From CAWIJJ01 sp963836405 (GTDB taxonomy: Bacteria; Acidobacteriota; Terriglobia; Bryobacterales; Bryobacteraceae): a stretch of 64,000 bases of DNA. The stretch is taken from NCBI GenBank assembly GCA_963836405.1, contig CAWIJL010000019.1:200958-264957 (forward strand), in the 5' to 3' direction. Each line of letters opens with the position of its first letter. The stretch's first letter is position 1. The position numbers and the translations under genes are program-made. Shown here in pieces: positions 46,103 through 55,126 of this stretch. The notes under the pieces were generated by a model. The model did no database searches, was not told the DNA's origin, and saw only the letters and a list, made by a program, of their open reading frames with translations.

Positions 46103-47455
46103 ATGGGCGACGGATTTCGGATCGAACGGGACACCATGGGCGAGATGCGGGTGCCGGAGCGGGCGCTGTACGGCGCGCAGACGGCGCGCGCCATCGAGAA
46201 TTTTCCGATCGGCGGGCGGCGATTCCAGCGCGGGTTTCTTCGCGCTCTGGCGCTGATCAAGAGTTCGGCGGCGGTGGTGAACGGGCGGCACGGGTGGGTG
46301 GAAGCCGGCAAGGCGGAAAAGATTCGCGCGGCGGCGGACGAAGTCGCGGAAGGTCTGCACGACGACCAGTTCCCGGTGGACATTTTCCAAACGGGCAGCG
46401 GGACCTCCACCAACATGAACGCCAACGAGGTGATCGGGCGCCTGGCGGGTGCGCATCCCAACGACGAGGTGAATCGCGGGCAGTCAAGCAACGACGTAAT
46501 CCCTTCGGCGATGCACATCGCGGCGGCCGAAGCGGTGGCTGGGCGGCTGCTTCCCGCGGCGCGCGCACTCGCCGCGTCGCTGTCCCGCAAGGCGGCCGAG
46601 TTCCACGACGTGATCAAGATCGGCCGCACCCACTTGCAGGACGCGGTGCCCGTGAGGATGGGCCAGGAATTCGGCGGATACGCGCACCAGGTGAAGGCTT
46701 GCTGCGAGCGGATGGAAGCGGCGCTCGCCGGAATTTACGAACTGCCCCTAGGGGGCACCGCGGTAGGCACGGGGCTGAACGCGCCGCCCGGATTTGCCGC
46801 GGAGACGATTGGAGAAATCGCGCGCCGCACGGGCTTGCCGTTTTTGGAGGCCCGCAACCATTTCGAAGCGCAGGCGGCACGCGACGCGGTGTGCTTTCTG
46901 AGCGGAGCGCTGCGCACCTACGCCGTCGCCCTGACAAAGATTGCGAACGACATTCGCTGGCTGGGTTCGGGGCCGCGCTGCGGGTTGGGCGAACTGCGGC
47001 TCCCGGCGGTGCAACCCGGGTCGAGCATCATGCCGGGCAAGATCAATCCCGTGATTGCGGAGAGCCTGCTGATGGTCTGCGCGCAGGTGATCGGGTATGA
47101 CGCCACCATCGCCTGGTGCGGGGCAGCGGGAAATTTCGAGCTGAACGTAATGATGCCGGTGATGGCGTACGACCTGCTCGACGCCATCGAACTGCTGGCC
47201 GCGGGAAGCCGCAACTTCGCCGCGAAACTAGTGGACGGGCTGGAGGCGGACCGCGCGCGGGCGGAGGGTTTCGTGGAGCAATCGCTGGCCATGGGCACGG
47301 TGCTCGCGCCCGAAATCGGGTACGACCGGGCGGCGGGGCTGGTGAAGGAAGCGTACGTAACCGGGAGGACCGTGCGCGAGGTGGCGCGCGAGAAATCGGG
47401 TCTCGAAAACGCCCACATCGACCGCCTGCTCGACCCGGCCGCGCAGGTGGGTTAA
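46103..47455 (+). CDS. fumC: Class II fumarate hydratase
   Basis: Fumarase interconverts fumarate and L-malate in the citric acid cycle. The 450-residue product has TGSGTSTNMNANEV, NDEVNRGQSSNDVIPSAMH, IGRTHLQDAVP and the signature loop GSSIMPGKINP (about 308-318), all typical of class II FumC. An open frame extends upstream, but the ATG 46103 after AGAGGG matches the family N-terminus (FRIERDTMGEMRVP). Its product precedes an M20 dipeptidase gene by about 16 bases, probably cotranscribed. Confidence 0.95.
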   Translation: MGDGFRIERDTMGEMRVPERALYGAQTARAIENFPIGGRRFQRGFLRALALIKSSAAVVNGRHGWVEAGKAEKIRAAADEVAEGLHDDQFPVDIFQTGSGTSTNMNANEVIGRLAGAHPNDEVNRGQSSNDVIPSAMHIAAAEAVAGRLLPAARALAASLSRKAAEFHDVIKIGRTHLQDAVPVRMGQEFGGYAHQVKACCERMEAALAGIYELPLGGTAVGTGLNAPPGFAAETIGEIARRTGLPFLEARNHFEAQAARDAVCFLSGALRTYAVALTKIANDIRWLGSGPRCGLGELRLPAVQPGSSIMPGKINPVIAESLLMVCAQVIGYDATIAWCGAAGNFELNVMMPVMAYDLLDAIELLAAGSRNFAAKLVDGLEADRARAEGFVEQSLAMGTVLAPEIGYDRAAGLVKEAYVTGRTVREVAREKSGLENAHIDRLLDPAAQVG

Positions 47456-47471
47456 CGTATTGGTGACTCTC

Positions 47472-48827
47472 ATGAACTACTTCCAGCAGCACCGAGCGGA
47501 ATTTCTCGAAGGCCTGAAAGCCTTTCTGCGCATTCCGAGTATCAGCACCTTATCCGAGAACAAGCCCGACATCCGGCGCGCCGCCGAGTTTGCGCGCCAG
47601 GAACTGGAGGCCGCCGGAATGACCGCGGCCGAACTGATCGAAGGCGAAGGCAATCCGCTGGTCTACGCGGAATGGCTTGGCGCGCCGGGCAAGCCGACGA
47701 TTCTCTTTTACGGGCATTACGACGTGCAGCCACCCGATCCGCTGGACGAGTGGAAATCGCCGCCCTTCGAACCGGACGTGCGCGGGGACGATATATTCGC
47801 GCGCGGCGCCTGCGACGACAAAGGGCAGGTGTACATCCAGATCAAAGCCGTCGAGGGCCTTCTGAAGACTAGCGGACGGCTCCCGGTGAACGTGAAGTTT
47901 TTGCTCGAGGGCGAAGAGGAGACCGGCGGCGAACATATCGAGGCGTATGTAAAGACCCGCCCTCCGCGGCTCGAGGCCGATGCGGCGTTAGTGTGCGATA
48001 CGGAAATGTTCGCCCCCGACCTGCCGACGATCTGCGTGGGACTGCGCGGCATGGCTTATTACGAACTGCTGGTGGAGGGCGCCAATCACGACCTGCATTC
48101 GGGCGTCTATGGCGGGGCGGCTCCAAATCCCATTCAGGCGATCGCGGAAATCGTGTGCGCGCTCAAGGATCGCGATGGGCATATCAACATTCCCGGTTTT
48201 TACGATAAGGTCGAACCCCCAAGCGAGAAAGAGCGGGAAGCATGGAAGCGGCTGCCGCTCGACGAAAAGGAGTACACGGAGAAGGAGATGGGCGCCCGCG
48301 AACTGGTGGGCGAGCCGGGCGTTCCGCTGCTCGAGCGAGTGTGGGCGAGGCCGACCCTGGAAGTGCACGGGATTCGCGGCGGGTTCACCGGGGAAGGCGC
48401 GAAGACTGTAATCCCCGCGCGCGCTACGGCCAAGGTGAGCACGCGACTGGTGGCCAATCAGACGGTGGCGGAGGCTTCAACGCAGTTCCAAGCGGCAGTA
48501 AAGGCCGTGTGTCCCAAAGGAGTGACCGTGCAGGTGAAGCTGCTGCACGCGGGCGAGCCCTCGCTGACCAACCCGGATAATCCGTTCATCCACGCCGCGG
48601 CGGAAGCGCTGCGGGAAACGTTTGGGTCCGACACCGTGTATGTGCGCTCCGGCGGATCGATCCCGATTGTCGGCGTATTCGACCGTTACCTGGGCATTCC
48701 CAGCGTGATGATGGGATTCGGGCTGCCGGACGACAACCTGCACGCGCCGAACGAAAAATTTCACCTGCCCAACTTCTACCGGGGAATTGAGACCGTGGCC
48801 CGGTACCTCGAGAAACTGGGCAGCTAG
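47472..48827 (+). CDS. M20-family dipeptidase / metallohydrolase
   Basis: The 451-residue enzyme has the M20 metal ligands: GHYDVQP (His, Asp about 80-84), GACDDKG (bridging Asp), EGEEETGG (general-base and metal Glu), CDTEMF and a final His in LHAPNEKF. Length and insert match the CNDP/dipeptidase branch. Possible TTG or GTG starts lie 9-12 bases upstream, but ATG 47472 gives the family-like start MNYFQQHRAEFLEGLKAFL. It cleaves dipeptides or related amides in the cytoplasm. Downstream is a convergent lipoprotein gene. Confidence 0.9.
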   Translation: MNYFQQHRAEFLEGLKAFLRIPSISTLSENKPDIRRAAEFARQELEAAGMTAAELIEGEGNPLVYAEWLGAPGKPTILFYGHYDVQPPDPLDEWKSPPFEPDVRGDDIFARGACDDKGQVYIQIKAVEGLLKTSGRLPVNVKFLLEGEEETGGEHIEAYVKTRPPRLEADAALVCDTEMFAPDLPTICVGLRGMAYYELLVEGANHDLHSGVYGGAAPNPIQAIAEIVCALKDRDGHINIPGFYDKVEPPSEKEREAWKRLPLDEKEYTEKEMGARELVGEPGVPLLERVWARPTLEVHGIRGGFTGEGAKTVIPARATAKVSTRLVANQTVAEASTQFQAAVKAVCPKGVTVQVKLLHAGEPSLTNPDNPFIHAAAEALRETFGSDTVYVRSGGSIPIVGVFDRYLGIPSVMMGFGLPDDNLHAPNEKFHLPNFYRGIETVARYLEKLGS

Positions 48828-48888
48828 ACGCGGGGCCCGGGGGGATGGGCGCGATGCGAGTCACCTCCGGGCCATGCCGCGCAACCGT

Positions 48889-49191
48889 TTACCGCCAGCG
48901 GCCGCGATTGAAACGCCAGCGGTTGCCCTGCTGTGTCCAGCGAGGCGTAACCCACACCGCGCCACGGCGGGGCGGACGCATCCACCGGCCGTCCCTCCAC
49001 CGCCAGTTGTTGCCGCGAAGATCCCAATAGCCGTCCGTCCAGACAAACCCGGGGCCGGGAGCGCGGCCGATGACCCTGTACCGTGGAGCCGGCGGGCCAT
49101 TTCGAACATAGTAGCCGCCCCTTCCGACGGCGCAGCCGCTGAGCATGGCGCCGCCGACCAGAAGCGCGGCAGCTAAAAGTTTTCGCCTCAT
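48889..49191 (-). CDS. YXWXGX-repeat lipoprotein
   Basis: The 100-residue protein has a lipobox (LSGC, Cys20) and a Trp/Arg/Gly-rich mature region with repeated units of the type FVWTDGYWDLRGNNWRW, DGRWMRP and RWTQQGNRWRFNRGRW. This is the small YXWXGXW family of surface-associated lipoproteins, function unknown. It lies 14 bases after the HTH-receiver gene on the same strand. Confidence 0.8.
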   Translation of the reverse strand: MRRKLLAAALLVGGAMLSGCAVGRGGYYVRNGPPAPRYRVIGRAPGPGFVWTDGYWDLRGNNWRWRDGRWMRPPRRGAVWVTPRWTQQGNRWRFNRGRWR

Positions 49192-49205
49192 GTGCTCAAA
49201 ACCTC

Positions 49206-49898
49206 CTACTGATTGGAACGTGAGCGGACGCCGCCGCGTTGCGTTCCTGAATTGCCGTTAATGTCCAGAGCCTTTCGAACCATACGCGAGAGGCTCGCCG
49301 GGTTGAAGGGCTTGGGAAGAAATGCCGACTGAGGATTTTCGAACTCCTGGCTGGGATAACCGGACATGAAAATCACGGGCAGGTTCGGATCGCGGCCGGT
49401 GAGTACCTGCGCGAGTTGCGGCCCCGTCATCCCTGGCATGATCACGTCGGTCAACAGCAGGTGAATGGCCGGGCTACGCTCGAATTGGGCGACGGCATCG
49501 TGGCCGGTGTGCGCCTCGATGACGCGATATCCCCAGCTCTCGAGCAGGATGCGGGTAATCTGCGCGGTTGCGGGCTGATCCTCAACGACGAGGATGGTCT
49601 CACCGCGATCGCAAAGCGAAGGCGAGAGCTTCACCAGCAGCGCGCGCAGTTCCAGATACACCGGGCATTCGGTGTCCGGCTGGAAGGACAGCCGGCCTGA
49701 CTCCGCGTGTTGCCGCACGACTCCCGCTTCAGAGAGGTCGGCGAGGTGGTGGCGGAGGCTGGACGGATTGATCCCGGCGCGCCCGGAGAGTTCGTTAAGG
49801 CTCCACCACCGGGCCGGTTCACCGAAGAGGGCGCAGAGGATGGAACGGCGCACGCCGGGAAAGAGAGCATCCAGCGTTTTCGTATGTCCCAGAGCCAC
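49206..49898 (-). CDS. Winged-helix DNA-binding protein with C-terminal receiver domain
   Basis: The start is set at GTG 49898, which has GGAGGAG at ideal spacing; an earlier GTG at 49919 lacks one. Residues about 10-80 form an ArsR/MarR-like winged helix (SLNELSGRAGINPSSLRHHLADLSEAGVV). Residues about 98-215 form a receiver domain: ILVVEDQP (acidic pocket), LLLTDVIMPG with the phosphoacceptor Asp, VIFMSGYPS and FLPKPF (conserved Lys). This DNA-binding-first, receiver-last order is the reverse of common response regulators. No histidine kinase gene is adjacent. Confidence 0.85.
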   Translation of the reverse strand: MALGHTKTLDALFPGVRRSILCALFGEPARWWSLNELSGRAGINPSSLRHHLADLSEAGVVRQHAESGRLSFQPDTECPVYLELRALLVKLSPSLCDRGETILVVEDQPATAQITRILLESWGYRVIEAHTGHDAVAQFERSPAIHLLLTDVIMPGMTGPQLAQVLTGRDPNLPVIFMSGYPSQEFENPQSAFLPKPFNPASLSRMVRKALDINGNSGTQRGGVRSRSNQ

Positions 49899-50009
49899 GC
49901 GATCTCCTCCGGGATTCACCTTGCAGGTAAATCGCCAACAGGGATCGGATGTACAAGCCCGCCATTTGATAGCATCTCGGATGGTCGAATACTGGAAAGG
50001 AGTTCACAA

Positions 50010-50369
50010 ATGAAGTGGCTACTTGTATTATTTGCGGCTTTTGCGCTGACGGCATCGGCGGCCGATGTGGCGGGCACGTGGAAGGCATCCATTGAAACGC
50101 AGAACGGCACCATGGAGAACACGTTTGTATTCAAAGTGGACGGAGATAAGCTCACGGGAACAGTCGGGAGCGAGATGATGGGCGAGAGGCCGATCTCGGA
50201 TGGGAAAGTGAACGGCGACGATGTCTCCTGGAATGTAAAGATGGAATTCAACGGAAACGCTTTCGAAATGAACTACAAGGCCAAGGTCACGGGAAACGAG
50301 ATGAAGATCACAATGTCGTTTCCGCAGGGGGACCGAACCTTTGAAATGACGGCGAAAAAGGTGTCGTAA
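50010..50369 (+). CDS. Small exported beta-barrel-like protein
   Basis: ATG 50010 follows GGAAAGGAG. The 119-residue product has a signal peptide (MKWLLVLFAAFALTASAADV) and an antiparallel beta-rich domain: GTWKASIETQNG, TFVFKVDGDKLTGTV and MKITMSFPQGDRTFEMTAKK. The pattern GTW..s.....G...l....dGd.l.G is common in small acidobacterial secreted proteins and resembles lipocalin-like folds. No known function. An upstream open frame exists but has no coding character. Confidence 0.75.
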   Translation: MKWLLVLFAAFALTASAADVAGTWKASIETQNGTMENTFVFKVDGDKLTGTVGSEMMGERPISDGKVNGDDVSWNVKMEFNGNAFEMNYKAKVTGNEMKITMSFPQGDRTFEMTAKKVS

Positions 50370-50445
50370 TGGGAGTTCGGGGGCGCTTGGCAGGCTCAGG
50401 CGCCCGTCTCACCGGCGCAGGGATTCACGCCGGACTGGAGGGTGC

Positions 50446-50919
50446 ATGGCGAGGGTTACCGAACTCGATGTAAATGGTTCGAAACGGCGGATCGATGTGG
50501 ATGCCGAGACGACTCTGCTCAGCGTCCTCCGCGAGGATCTGGATCTGACGGGCACGAAGTACGGCTGCGGCGAGGGGCAGTGCGCGGCGTGCACGGTGCT
50601 GATGGACGGCCAGGCGGTCCGGTCGTGCCTGATCAAAGTTGGTGCGGCTGCGGGAAAGAAGATCGTCACCATCGAGGGGCTTGCGCCCGAGGGCAAACTG
50701 CATCCGGTGCAGGAAGCGTTTCTCGGCGCCGATGCGCTGCAATGCGGATGGTGCACGCCGGGCATGATTTTGGGCGCCGTAAGCCTGCTAAAGAAGAACC
50801 CCAACCCGAGCGACGCCGAGATCGTCAGCGGCATGAACGGACACATCTGCCGGTGCGGCACGTATCCGCGGGTGGTCGCGGCCATTCGCGCGGCGGCCAG
50901 GAAGGGGGTGCGGGCATGA
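50446..50919 (+). CDS. 2Fe-2S subunit of a molybdenum hydroxylase (IorA/CoxS-like)
   Basis: The 157-residue protein has an N-terminal plant-type 2Fe-2S ferredoxin domain (CGEGQCAACTVL plus a fourth Cys in SCLIK) and a C-terminal helical 2Fe-2S domain (CGWCTPGM and CRCGTYPR). This is the small electron-transfer subunit of xanthine-dehydrogenase-family hydroxylases such as isoquinoline 1-oxidoreductase. Its stop overlaps the start of the large subunit gene (ATGA). Confidence 0.93.
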   Translation: MARVTELDVNGSKRRIDVDAETTLLSVLREDLDLTGTKYGCGEGQCAACTVLMDGQAVRSCLIKVGAAAGKKIVTIEGLAPEGKLHPVQEAFLGADALQCGWCTPGMILGAVSLLKKNPNPSDAEIVSGMNGHICRCGTYPRVVAAIRAAARKGVRA

Positions 50920-52928
50920 GGCGGCGCGACTTCTTTGCAGTGCTTGGCGGCGGAATTGTGGTGCTGCTGGTGGACGACTCCGATGCACAGGAAGCCGGCG
51001 GCGGGGCGCGGCGCGGTACGAATGAACGGGCGCCCACGGCACTGAGCGCGTGGCTGCACATCGGCGAGGACGGCATGGTGACCGTCTACACCGGAAAGGT
51101 GGAGGTCGGACAAAACGCGCGCACGTCGCTCACGCAGGCAGTGGCGGAGGAATTGCACGCGCCGGTTGCGTCGGTGCGCATGGTAATGGGAGACACCGCG
51201 CTCACGCCCTTCGACATGGGCACATTCGGCAGCCAGACGACTCCGCGAATGTGGCCGCAGATCCGAAAGGCGGCGGCCACGGCGCGCGAGATGTTGATCG
51301 ACCTTGCGTCGCAGAAATGGACGGTGGATCGCGGGACGGTAGCCATCGCCGAAGGCAAGGTGTCGGCCGGCGCCCGGAGCGCGAATTTCGGGGAACTCAC
51401 AAAGGGCGAGAAGCTGACGCGGACCATCCCCACCAGCGCCTCGCTGACGCCGGCGGCGGAGTGGAAGGTGGCGGGCACGTCCGTGCCGAAAGTGAACGGG
51501 CGTGAAATGGTAACCGGGCAGCACCGCTACACGTACGACACGAAGCGCCCAGGCATGCTTTGCGGCAAGGTTCTCTACCCGCCCTCGTACGGGGCGACGC
51601 TGGTCTCTCTCGATGCGAGCGGGGCGGAGGCGATGGCGGGCGTAAAGGTGGTCCGCGACGGCGATTTCGTAGGGATCGCCGCGCCCGATTCGCACTCAGC
51701 CGAACGGGCGCTGGCCGCCCTCAAAGCCGAGTGGAAGGCGGCGCCGGTCGAGACCGACTCCAAGAGCGTATACAACCACTTCAAGCAAACGGCGCAAAAC
51801 CCGGTCACTTCCGCGCTCGAATTGACGCCGTACCAGATCGCTTACATCGCTCACGTGCCGCTGGAGCCGCGCTCGGCGGTGGCCGAGTGGGAAGGCGGCC
51901 GGCTGACGGTCTGGACCGGAACGCAGCGGCCGTTCGGCGTGCGCAGCGAGCTCTCGGAAGAGTTCGGCATTCCCGAGGATCGCGTACACGTGATCATGCC
52001 GGATACGGGTTCGGGATACGGCGGCAAGCACACCGGCGACGCCGCGCTCGAAGCGGCCCGGCTGGCCAAGGCCGCTGGCAAGCCGGTGCGGCGCAACTGG
52101 ACGCGCGAGGAAGAGATGACGTGGGCCTATTTCCGGCCCGGCGGCCTGATCGAGGCGGGCGCCCGGCTGAATGCCGACGGCACCATCGCGGAGTGGGAAT
52201 TCTACAACTACAACTCCGGCGGGTCCGGATTGCAGAGCCCCTACTCCCTGCCCCGGAAGCACGAGCAGCACATACCTTCCAAAACGCCGCTGCGCCAGGG
52301 TTCGTATCGCGGCCTTGCCGCAACCGCCAATCACTTCGCGCGGGAATGCTACATGGACGAACTGGCCCATTCCATCAAAATGGATCCGCTCGAGTTCCGC
52401 CTCAAGAACGCGAAGGACGAGCGCCTGCGGGCGGTCATCGAGGCTGCCGCAACGAAATTCGGCTGGAGCGGTCGGAAGAAGACGGCGGGCCGCGGATTCG
52501 GCATGGGCGCGGGCTTTGAAAAAGCGGGCTACGTGGCCACGTGCGCGGAAGTCTCCGTCACCAATGGCGTGGTCAAGGTGCTGCGCGCGGCGATTGCATT
52601 CGACTGCGGCGCCGTAGTCAACCCCGAGCATCTGCGCAACCAGGTGGAGGGCGGGATGGCGATGGGGCTCGGAGGAGCGTTGTTCGAGCAGATCGATTTC
52701 GCGGGCAACAAGCTCACCACGTCCAGGTTGTCCCGGTATCGGGTTCCCCGTTTCTCCGACATGCCTGCAATCGAAAGCGTGTTGGTGGACCGGAAGGACA
52801 TCGTCTCCGCCGGCGCGGGCGAAACGCCGATTGTGGGGATCGCCCCTGCCATCGGCAATGCCATTTTCGACGCCACGGGAAAACGCATTCGCTCCATGCC
52901 GCTGGCGCCCAGGGGAATCACCGCCTGA
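50916..52928 (+). CDS. Tat-exported molybdopterin hydroxylase large subunit (IorB-like)
   Basis: The 670-residue product has a short Tat-type start (MRRRDFFAVLGGG). The xanthine-dehydrogenase-type cofactor-binding domains follow: GKVEVGQNARTSLTQAVAEEL, TGTQRPFGVRSELSEEFGI, DTGSGYGGKHTGDAALEAARLAK and a C-terminal GAGETP with the catalytic Glu. Such two-subunit exported hydroxylases (isoquinoline or aldehyde oxidoreductase type) insert oxygen from water next to a ring nitrogen or carbonyl. The medium FAD subunit is absent, as usual for this type, so an external cytochrome acceptor is expected; none is adjacent. Confidence 0.9.
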   Translation: MRRRDFFAVLGGGIVVLLVDDSDAQEAGGGARRGTNERAPTALSAWLHIGEDGMVTVYTGKVEVGQNARTSLTQAVAEELHAPVASVRMVMGDTALTPFDMGTFGSQTTPRMWPQIRKAAATAREMLIDLASQKWTVDRGTVAIAEGKVSAGARSANFGELTKGEKLTRTIPTSASLTPAAEWKVAGTSVPKVNGREMVTGQHRYTYDTKRPGMLCGKVLYPPSYGATLVSLDASGAEAMAGVKVVRDGDFVGIAAPDSHSAERALAALKAEWKAAPVETDSKSVYNHFKQTAQNPVTSALELTPYQIAYIAHVPLEPRSAVAEWEGGRLTVWTGTQRPFGVRSELSEEFGIPEDRVHVIMPDTGSGYGGKHTGDAALEAARLAKAAGKPVRRNWTREEEMTWAYFRPGGLIEAGARLNADGTIAEWEFYNYNSGGSGLQSPYSLPRKHEQHIPSKTPLRQGSYRGLAATANHFARECYMDELAHSIKMDPLEFRLKNAKDERLRAVIEAAATKFGWSGRKKTAGRGFGMGAGFEKAGYVATCAEVSVTNGVVKVLRAAIAFDCGAVVNPEHLRNQVEGGMAMGLGGALFEQIDFAGNKLTTSRLSRYRVPRFSDMPAIESVLVDRKDIVSAGAGETPIVGIAPAIGNAIFDATGKRIRSMPLAPRGITA

Positions 52929-53054
52929 ACCGCATTTTCGCCGAAAGAACACGGTTTCGCCAAGCGTTTGTAACCTTGGCCCGCGATACTCGTATCTTGA
53001 GAGGGCTTGACGAACCTCAGCGCTTAGCCTGATGAGGGCGGCGTAAGCCTCTAC

Positions 53055-53092
53055 GGACCGGCAAATGCGATCGGAGGTGCATTTTGCCGTCC
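53055..53092 (+). terminator. Hairpin in the gap after the IorB-like gene
   Basis: GGACCGGCAAATGC (53055-53068) and GCATTTTGCCGTCC (53079-53092) can pair over about 13 positions with one bulge around a 10-base loop. The gap 52929-53129 contains no gene and also a smaller palindrome GATAC-TC-GTATC. The hairpin could end transcription of the iorAB-like genes; a U tract is missing. Seen directly; role inferred. Confidence 0.4.
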
Positions 53093-53129
53093 CCGCGCGG
53101 CCCTCTCGTTTCCCGTGTAGAGTGAACCC

Positions 53130-53648
53130 ATGGACTGGAAGGGTATCGACCGCATGGATTGGGTGCAGCCCTCGGTGTTAAGCCGGAGCTACGAGATTCG
53201 CCTGGCAGATCGCGTGATGGGGACCCTCGAGTTCGAAAGCACCTTCGGTTCGCGCGCAACCGCGCGGGCCGGGGAGTCCCGCTGGACCTTCAAGCGCACC
53301 GGATTCTTCAGCCCCAAGGTGACGGCGCGGGTGGAGGGGACGGAAATCGAAGTGGCCCGATATGAGCCCGTCTGGACCGGCACCAAGGGCACGCTGTATC
53401 TGCCCGGGGGCGAGCGGCTGCAATTGCGGGCGTCGAACTTCTGGAACTCGGAGTGGATGCTGGAGCAGGAGAACGGCGGAGAGATAATGCGCCTGCACAC
53501 TCGCGGGGTCATGCATCAGGGCGCCTCGGTGGAGCTCGCGGAGTTGGGCCGCAGTCGCGAGGATGTCCCGCTGCTGGCGGCGATCGGCTGGTATATCCTG
53601 CTGCTCTACATTTCGGATGCTGCCGCCACTACAGCGGCGATCGGCTGA
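53130..53648 (+). CDS. Conserved-looking hypothetical protein (172 residues)
   Basis: Starts at ATG 53130, 6 bases after TAGAGT (53118-53123), a leaderless-type arrangement. The protein is mostly beta strands with alternating Trp/Phe (SRWTFKRTGFFSPKVTARVEG, LYLPGGERLQLRASNFWNSEWMLEQENGG) and ends with a short hydrophobic helix (PLLAAIGWYILLLYISDAAAT). This is like the LURP-one/tubby-related or DUF-type soluble domains with a C-terminal anchor, but I cannot name the family. Its stop codon directly abuts that of the convergent DUF2905 gene. Confidence 0.7.
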   Translation: MDWKGIDRMDWVQPSVLSRSYEIRLADRVMGTLEFESTFGSRATARAGESRWTFKRTGFFSPKVTARVEGTEIEVARYEPVWTGTKGTLYLPGGERLQLRASNFWNSEWMLEQENGGEIMRLHTRGVMHQGASVELAELGRSREDVPLLAAIGWYILLLYISDAAATTAAIG

Positions 53649-53861
53649 CTACCGGCGCGCCAGCCAGAGAATCAGGGAGAAGACCAGGCTCAGCAAAATG
53701 CAGGTTGCGAGCGGGAAATAGAAGCTCGAGTTCTTTCCCTGAATGTAGATGTCGCCGGGAAGACGGCCGAGTTTGAAGGGCAGCCGGCCGGCGAAAGTGA
53801 CCAGCACACCGGCGGCAACCAGCACCAGTCCGGCGACGATCAGGAGCCTGCCGAGGGCCAT
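53649..53861 (-). CDS. DUF2905 small membrane protein
   Basis: The 70-residue protein has two membrane helices (about 4-25 and 48-67) separated by GRLPFKLGRLPGDIYIQGKNSSFYFPLATC. The GRLPGDI...G.N...YFP motif is diagnostic of DUF2905. Function unknown. Its start lies 22 bases inside the end of the ankyrin gene, making it the last gene of a four-gene overlapping operon. Confidence 0.9.
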   Translation of the reverse strand: MALGRLLIVAGLVLVAAGVLVTFAGRLPFKLGRLPGDIYIQGKNSSFYFPLATCILLSLVFSLILWLARR

Positions 53862-55126
53862 GATTCCAGTATCTCATCCAGTTCCGGATACCCCGTCGGC
53901 CGAGGGCATTCGCGCAGCGGCGTAGGGTCTGCGCCGGCCGTGATCAGCCGCCGGATGACCCCCGCTTGCGCGTCGCCGCGCCCCATGGCGACGGCGGCGT
54001 GGAGCGCCGTGCCAAGCGGCGTCCCGCCGTAGGCGTTCCGCTGTTCGAGCGGGCAGCCGTGCCGCAAACACACCTGCACGACGTCTTCGGACCCGTGGAA
54101 CGCTCCCCAGGCGAGCGCCGACATGCCGTCGTAAGAGACGGCGGCGGGGTCCAGTCCGGCCTCGAGCAGCCTGTCCACGGCGAAAGCGTTGCGAGCGTCG
54201 GCGGCCTCGGGAAGCATAGCGTGATCCACGGGGGAGAACGCGGCCGGCGGTTCGGCCTTGTCCCCGCGCCAGCACGCACCGAGGAACCGGTCGGCCTCGG
54301 TGAGGGCGGCCGCCTCCGCCCCGCGCGCGCCAATCAAAACGGTGGCCTCCTCGAGTCCAAACCGTACGGCAAGCTGGAGCGGCGTGAATCCCTGGTGGTC
54401 GGGCGCATGAGCGTCGGCGCCATGCTGGAGCAGCAGATCCACGGTGGCACCCCTGCTGCGGCGGCGCAAAGCGACGTGCAGCGCGGCGCAGCCCTCGAGG
54501 ACGCCAAAGGCTGCGCGGATGTTCGGATCCGCGCCGTGCGCGAGAAACAGGCGTACGCCTTCCAGATCGTTGGACCACAGCTTATAGCTCATGCAGTACG
54601 CCTTCCACTCCGGTTTTGGCCCGGCGTCCAGAATCAGGCGGAGGCAGGAGTGATCGGGACCCTCGGAGGCGTGGTACAGCGATTCTTCGTCGTTCGGATC
54701 CGCGCCGCGCTCGAGCAGCAGGCGGGTGAGTTCGGGATTGCGGTTAATGCCGGCGGCGCCATAGAGCGCCGCTTGGCGGGTCTTGCCGTCGTCCGGCGAA
54801 ACGAAGAACGAATTCGGATCGGCGCCGTTGTCAAGCAGCGACTGCGCGATGCGAAGCATGCCGGGCGCGCGCTCCGGGTCGGATAAAAAACGGGAGTAGC
54901 ACAAATAGAGCAGGGGCTTCAGCGTCTCCGGACCGCCGGAGGTGCGCGCCAGTTCGGGTTCGCGGGACAGGTACCGCGCAGCCGCTTCGGCTTCTCCCGC
55001 GGCGCACGCGGCATAGAAATTGGCCCGCGCAATTTCGGGTTCGGCGTCGAGGAGTTCCCGGGCGGTGGCGAGGTCGCCGTTGCACGCCGCCAAAATCATC
55101 GTGTCTACGCGGGTAGCGAAGTCCAT
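53840..55126 (-). CDS. Ankyrin-repeat protein
   Basis: Read from ATG 55126, 428 residues form about ten ankyrin repeats: LLDNGADPN, LLLERGADPND, FLAHGADPN, LLQHGADAHAPDHQGFTPLQLAV and GGTPLGTALHAAV, ending with LITAGADPTPL. The frame is open much farther upstream, but that extension runs through the DUF1835 gene in another frame. The start overlaps the DUF1835 stop by 22 bases and the stop overlaps the DUF2905 start. Probably cytoplasmic; partner unknown. Confidence 0.85.
   Translation of the reverse strand: MDFATRVDTMILAACNGDLATARELLDAEPEIARANFYAACAAGEAEAAARYLSREPELARTSGGPETLKPLLYLCYSRFLSDPERAPGMLRIAQSLLDNGADPNSFFVSPDDGKTRQAALYGAAGINRNPELTRLLLERGADPNDEESLYHASEGPDHSCLRLILDAGPKPEWKAYCMSYKLWSNDLEGVRLFLAHGADPNIRAAFGVLEGCAALHVALRRRSRGATVDLLLQHGADAHAPDHQGFTPLQLAVRFGLEEATVLIGARGAEAAALTEADRFLGACWRGDKAEPPAAFSPVDHAMLPEAADARNAFAVDRLLEAGLDPAAVSYDGMSALAWGAFHGSEDVVQVCLRHGCPLEQRNAYGGTPLGTALHAAVAMGRGDAQAGVIRRLITAGADPTPLRECPRPTGYPELDEILESWPSAGS

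Noticed and set aside
53020..53060. CTGATGAG followed by a hairpin, reminiscent of a hammerhead ribozyme or fluoride riboswitch core
   Set aside because: The GAAA box of a hammerhead is missing, and the upstream pairing of the fluoride motif cannot be formed.
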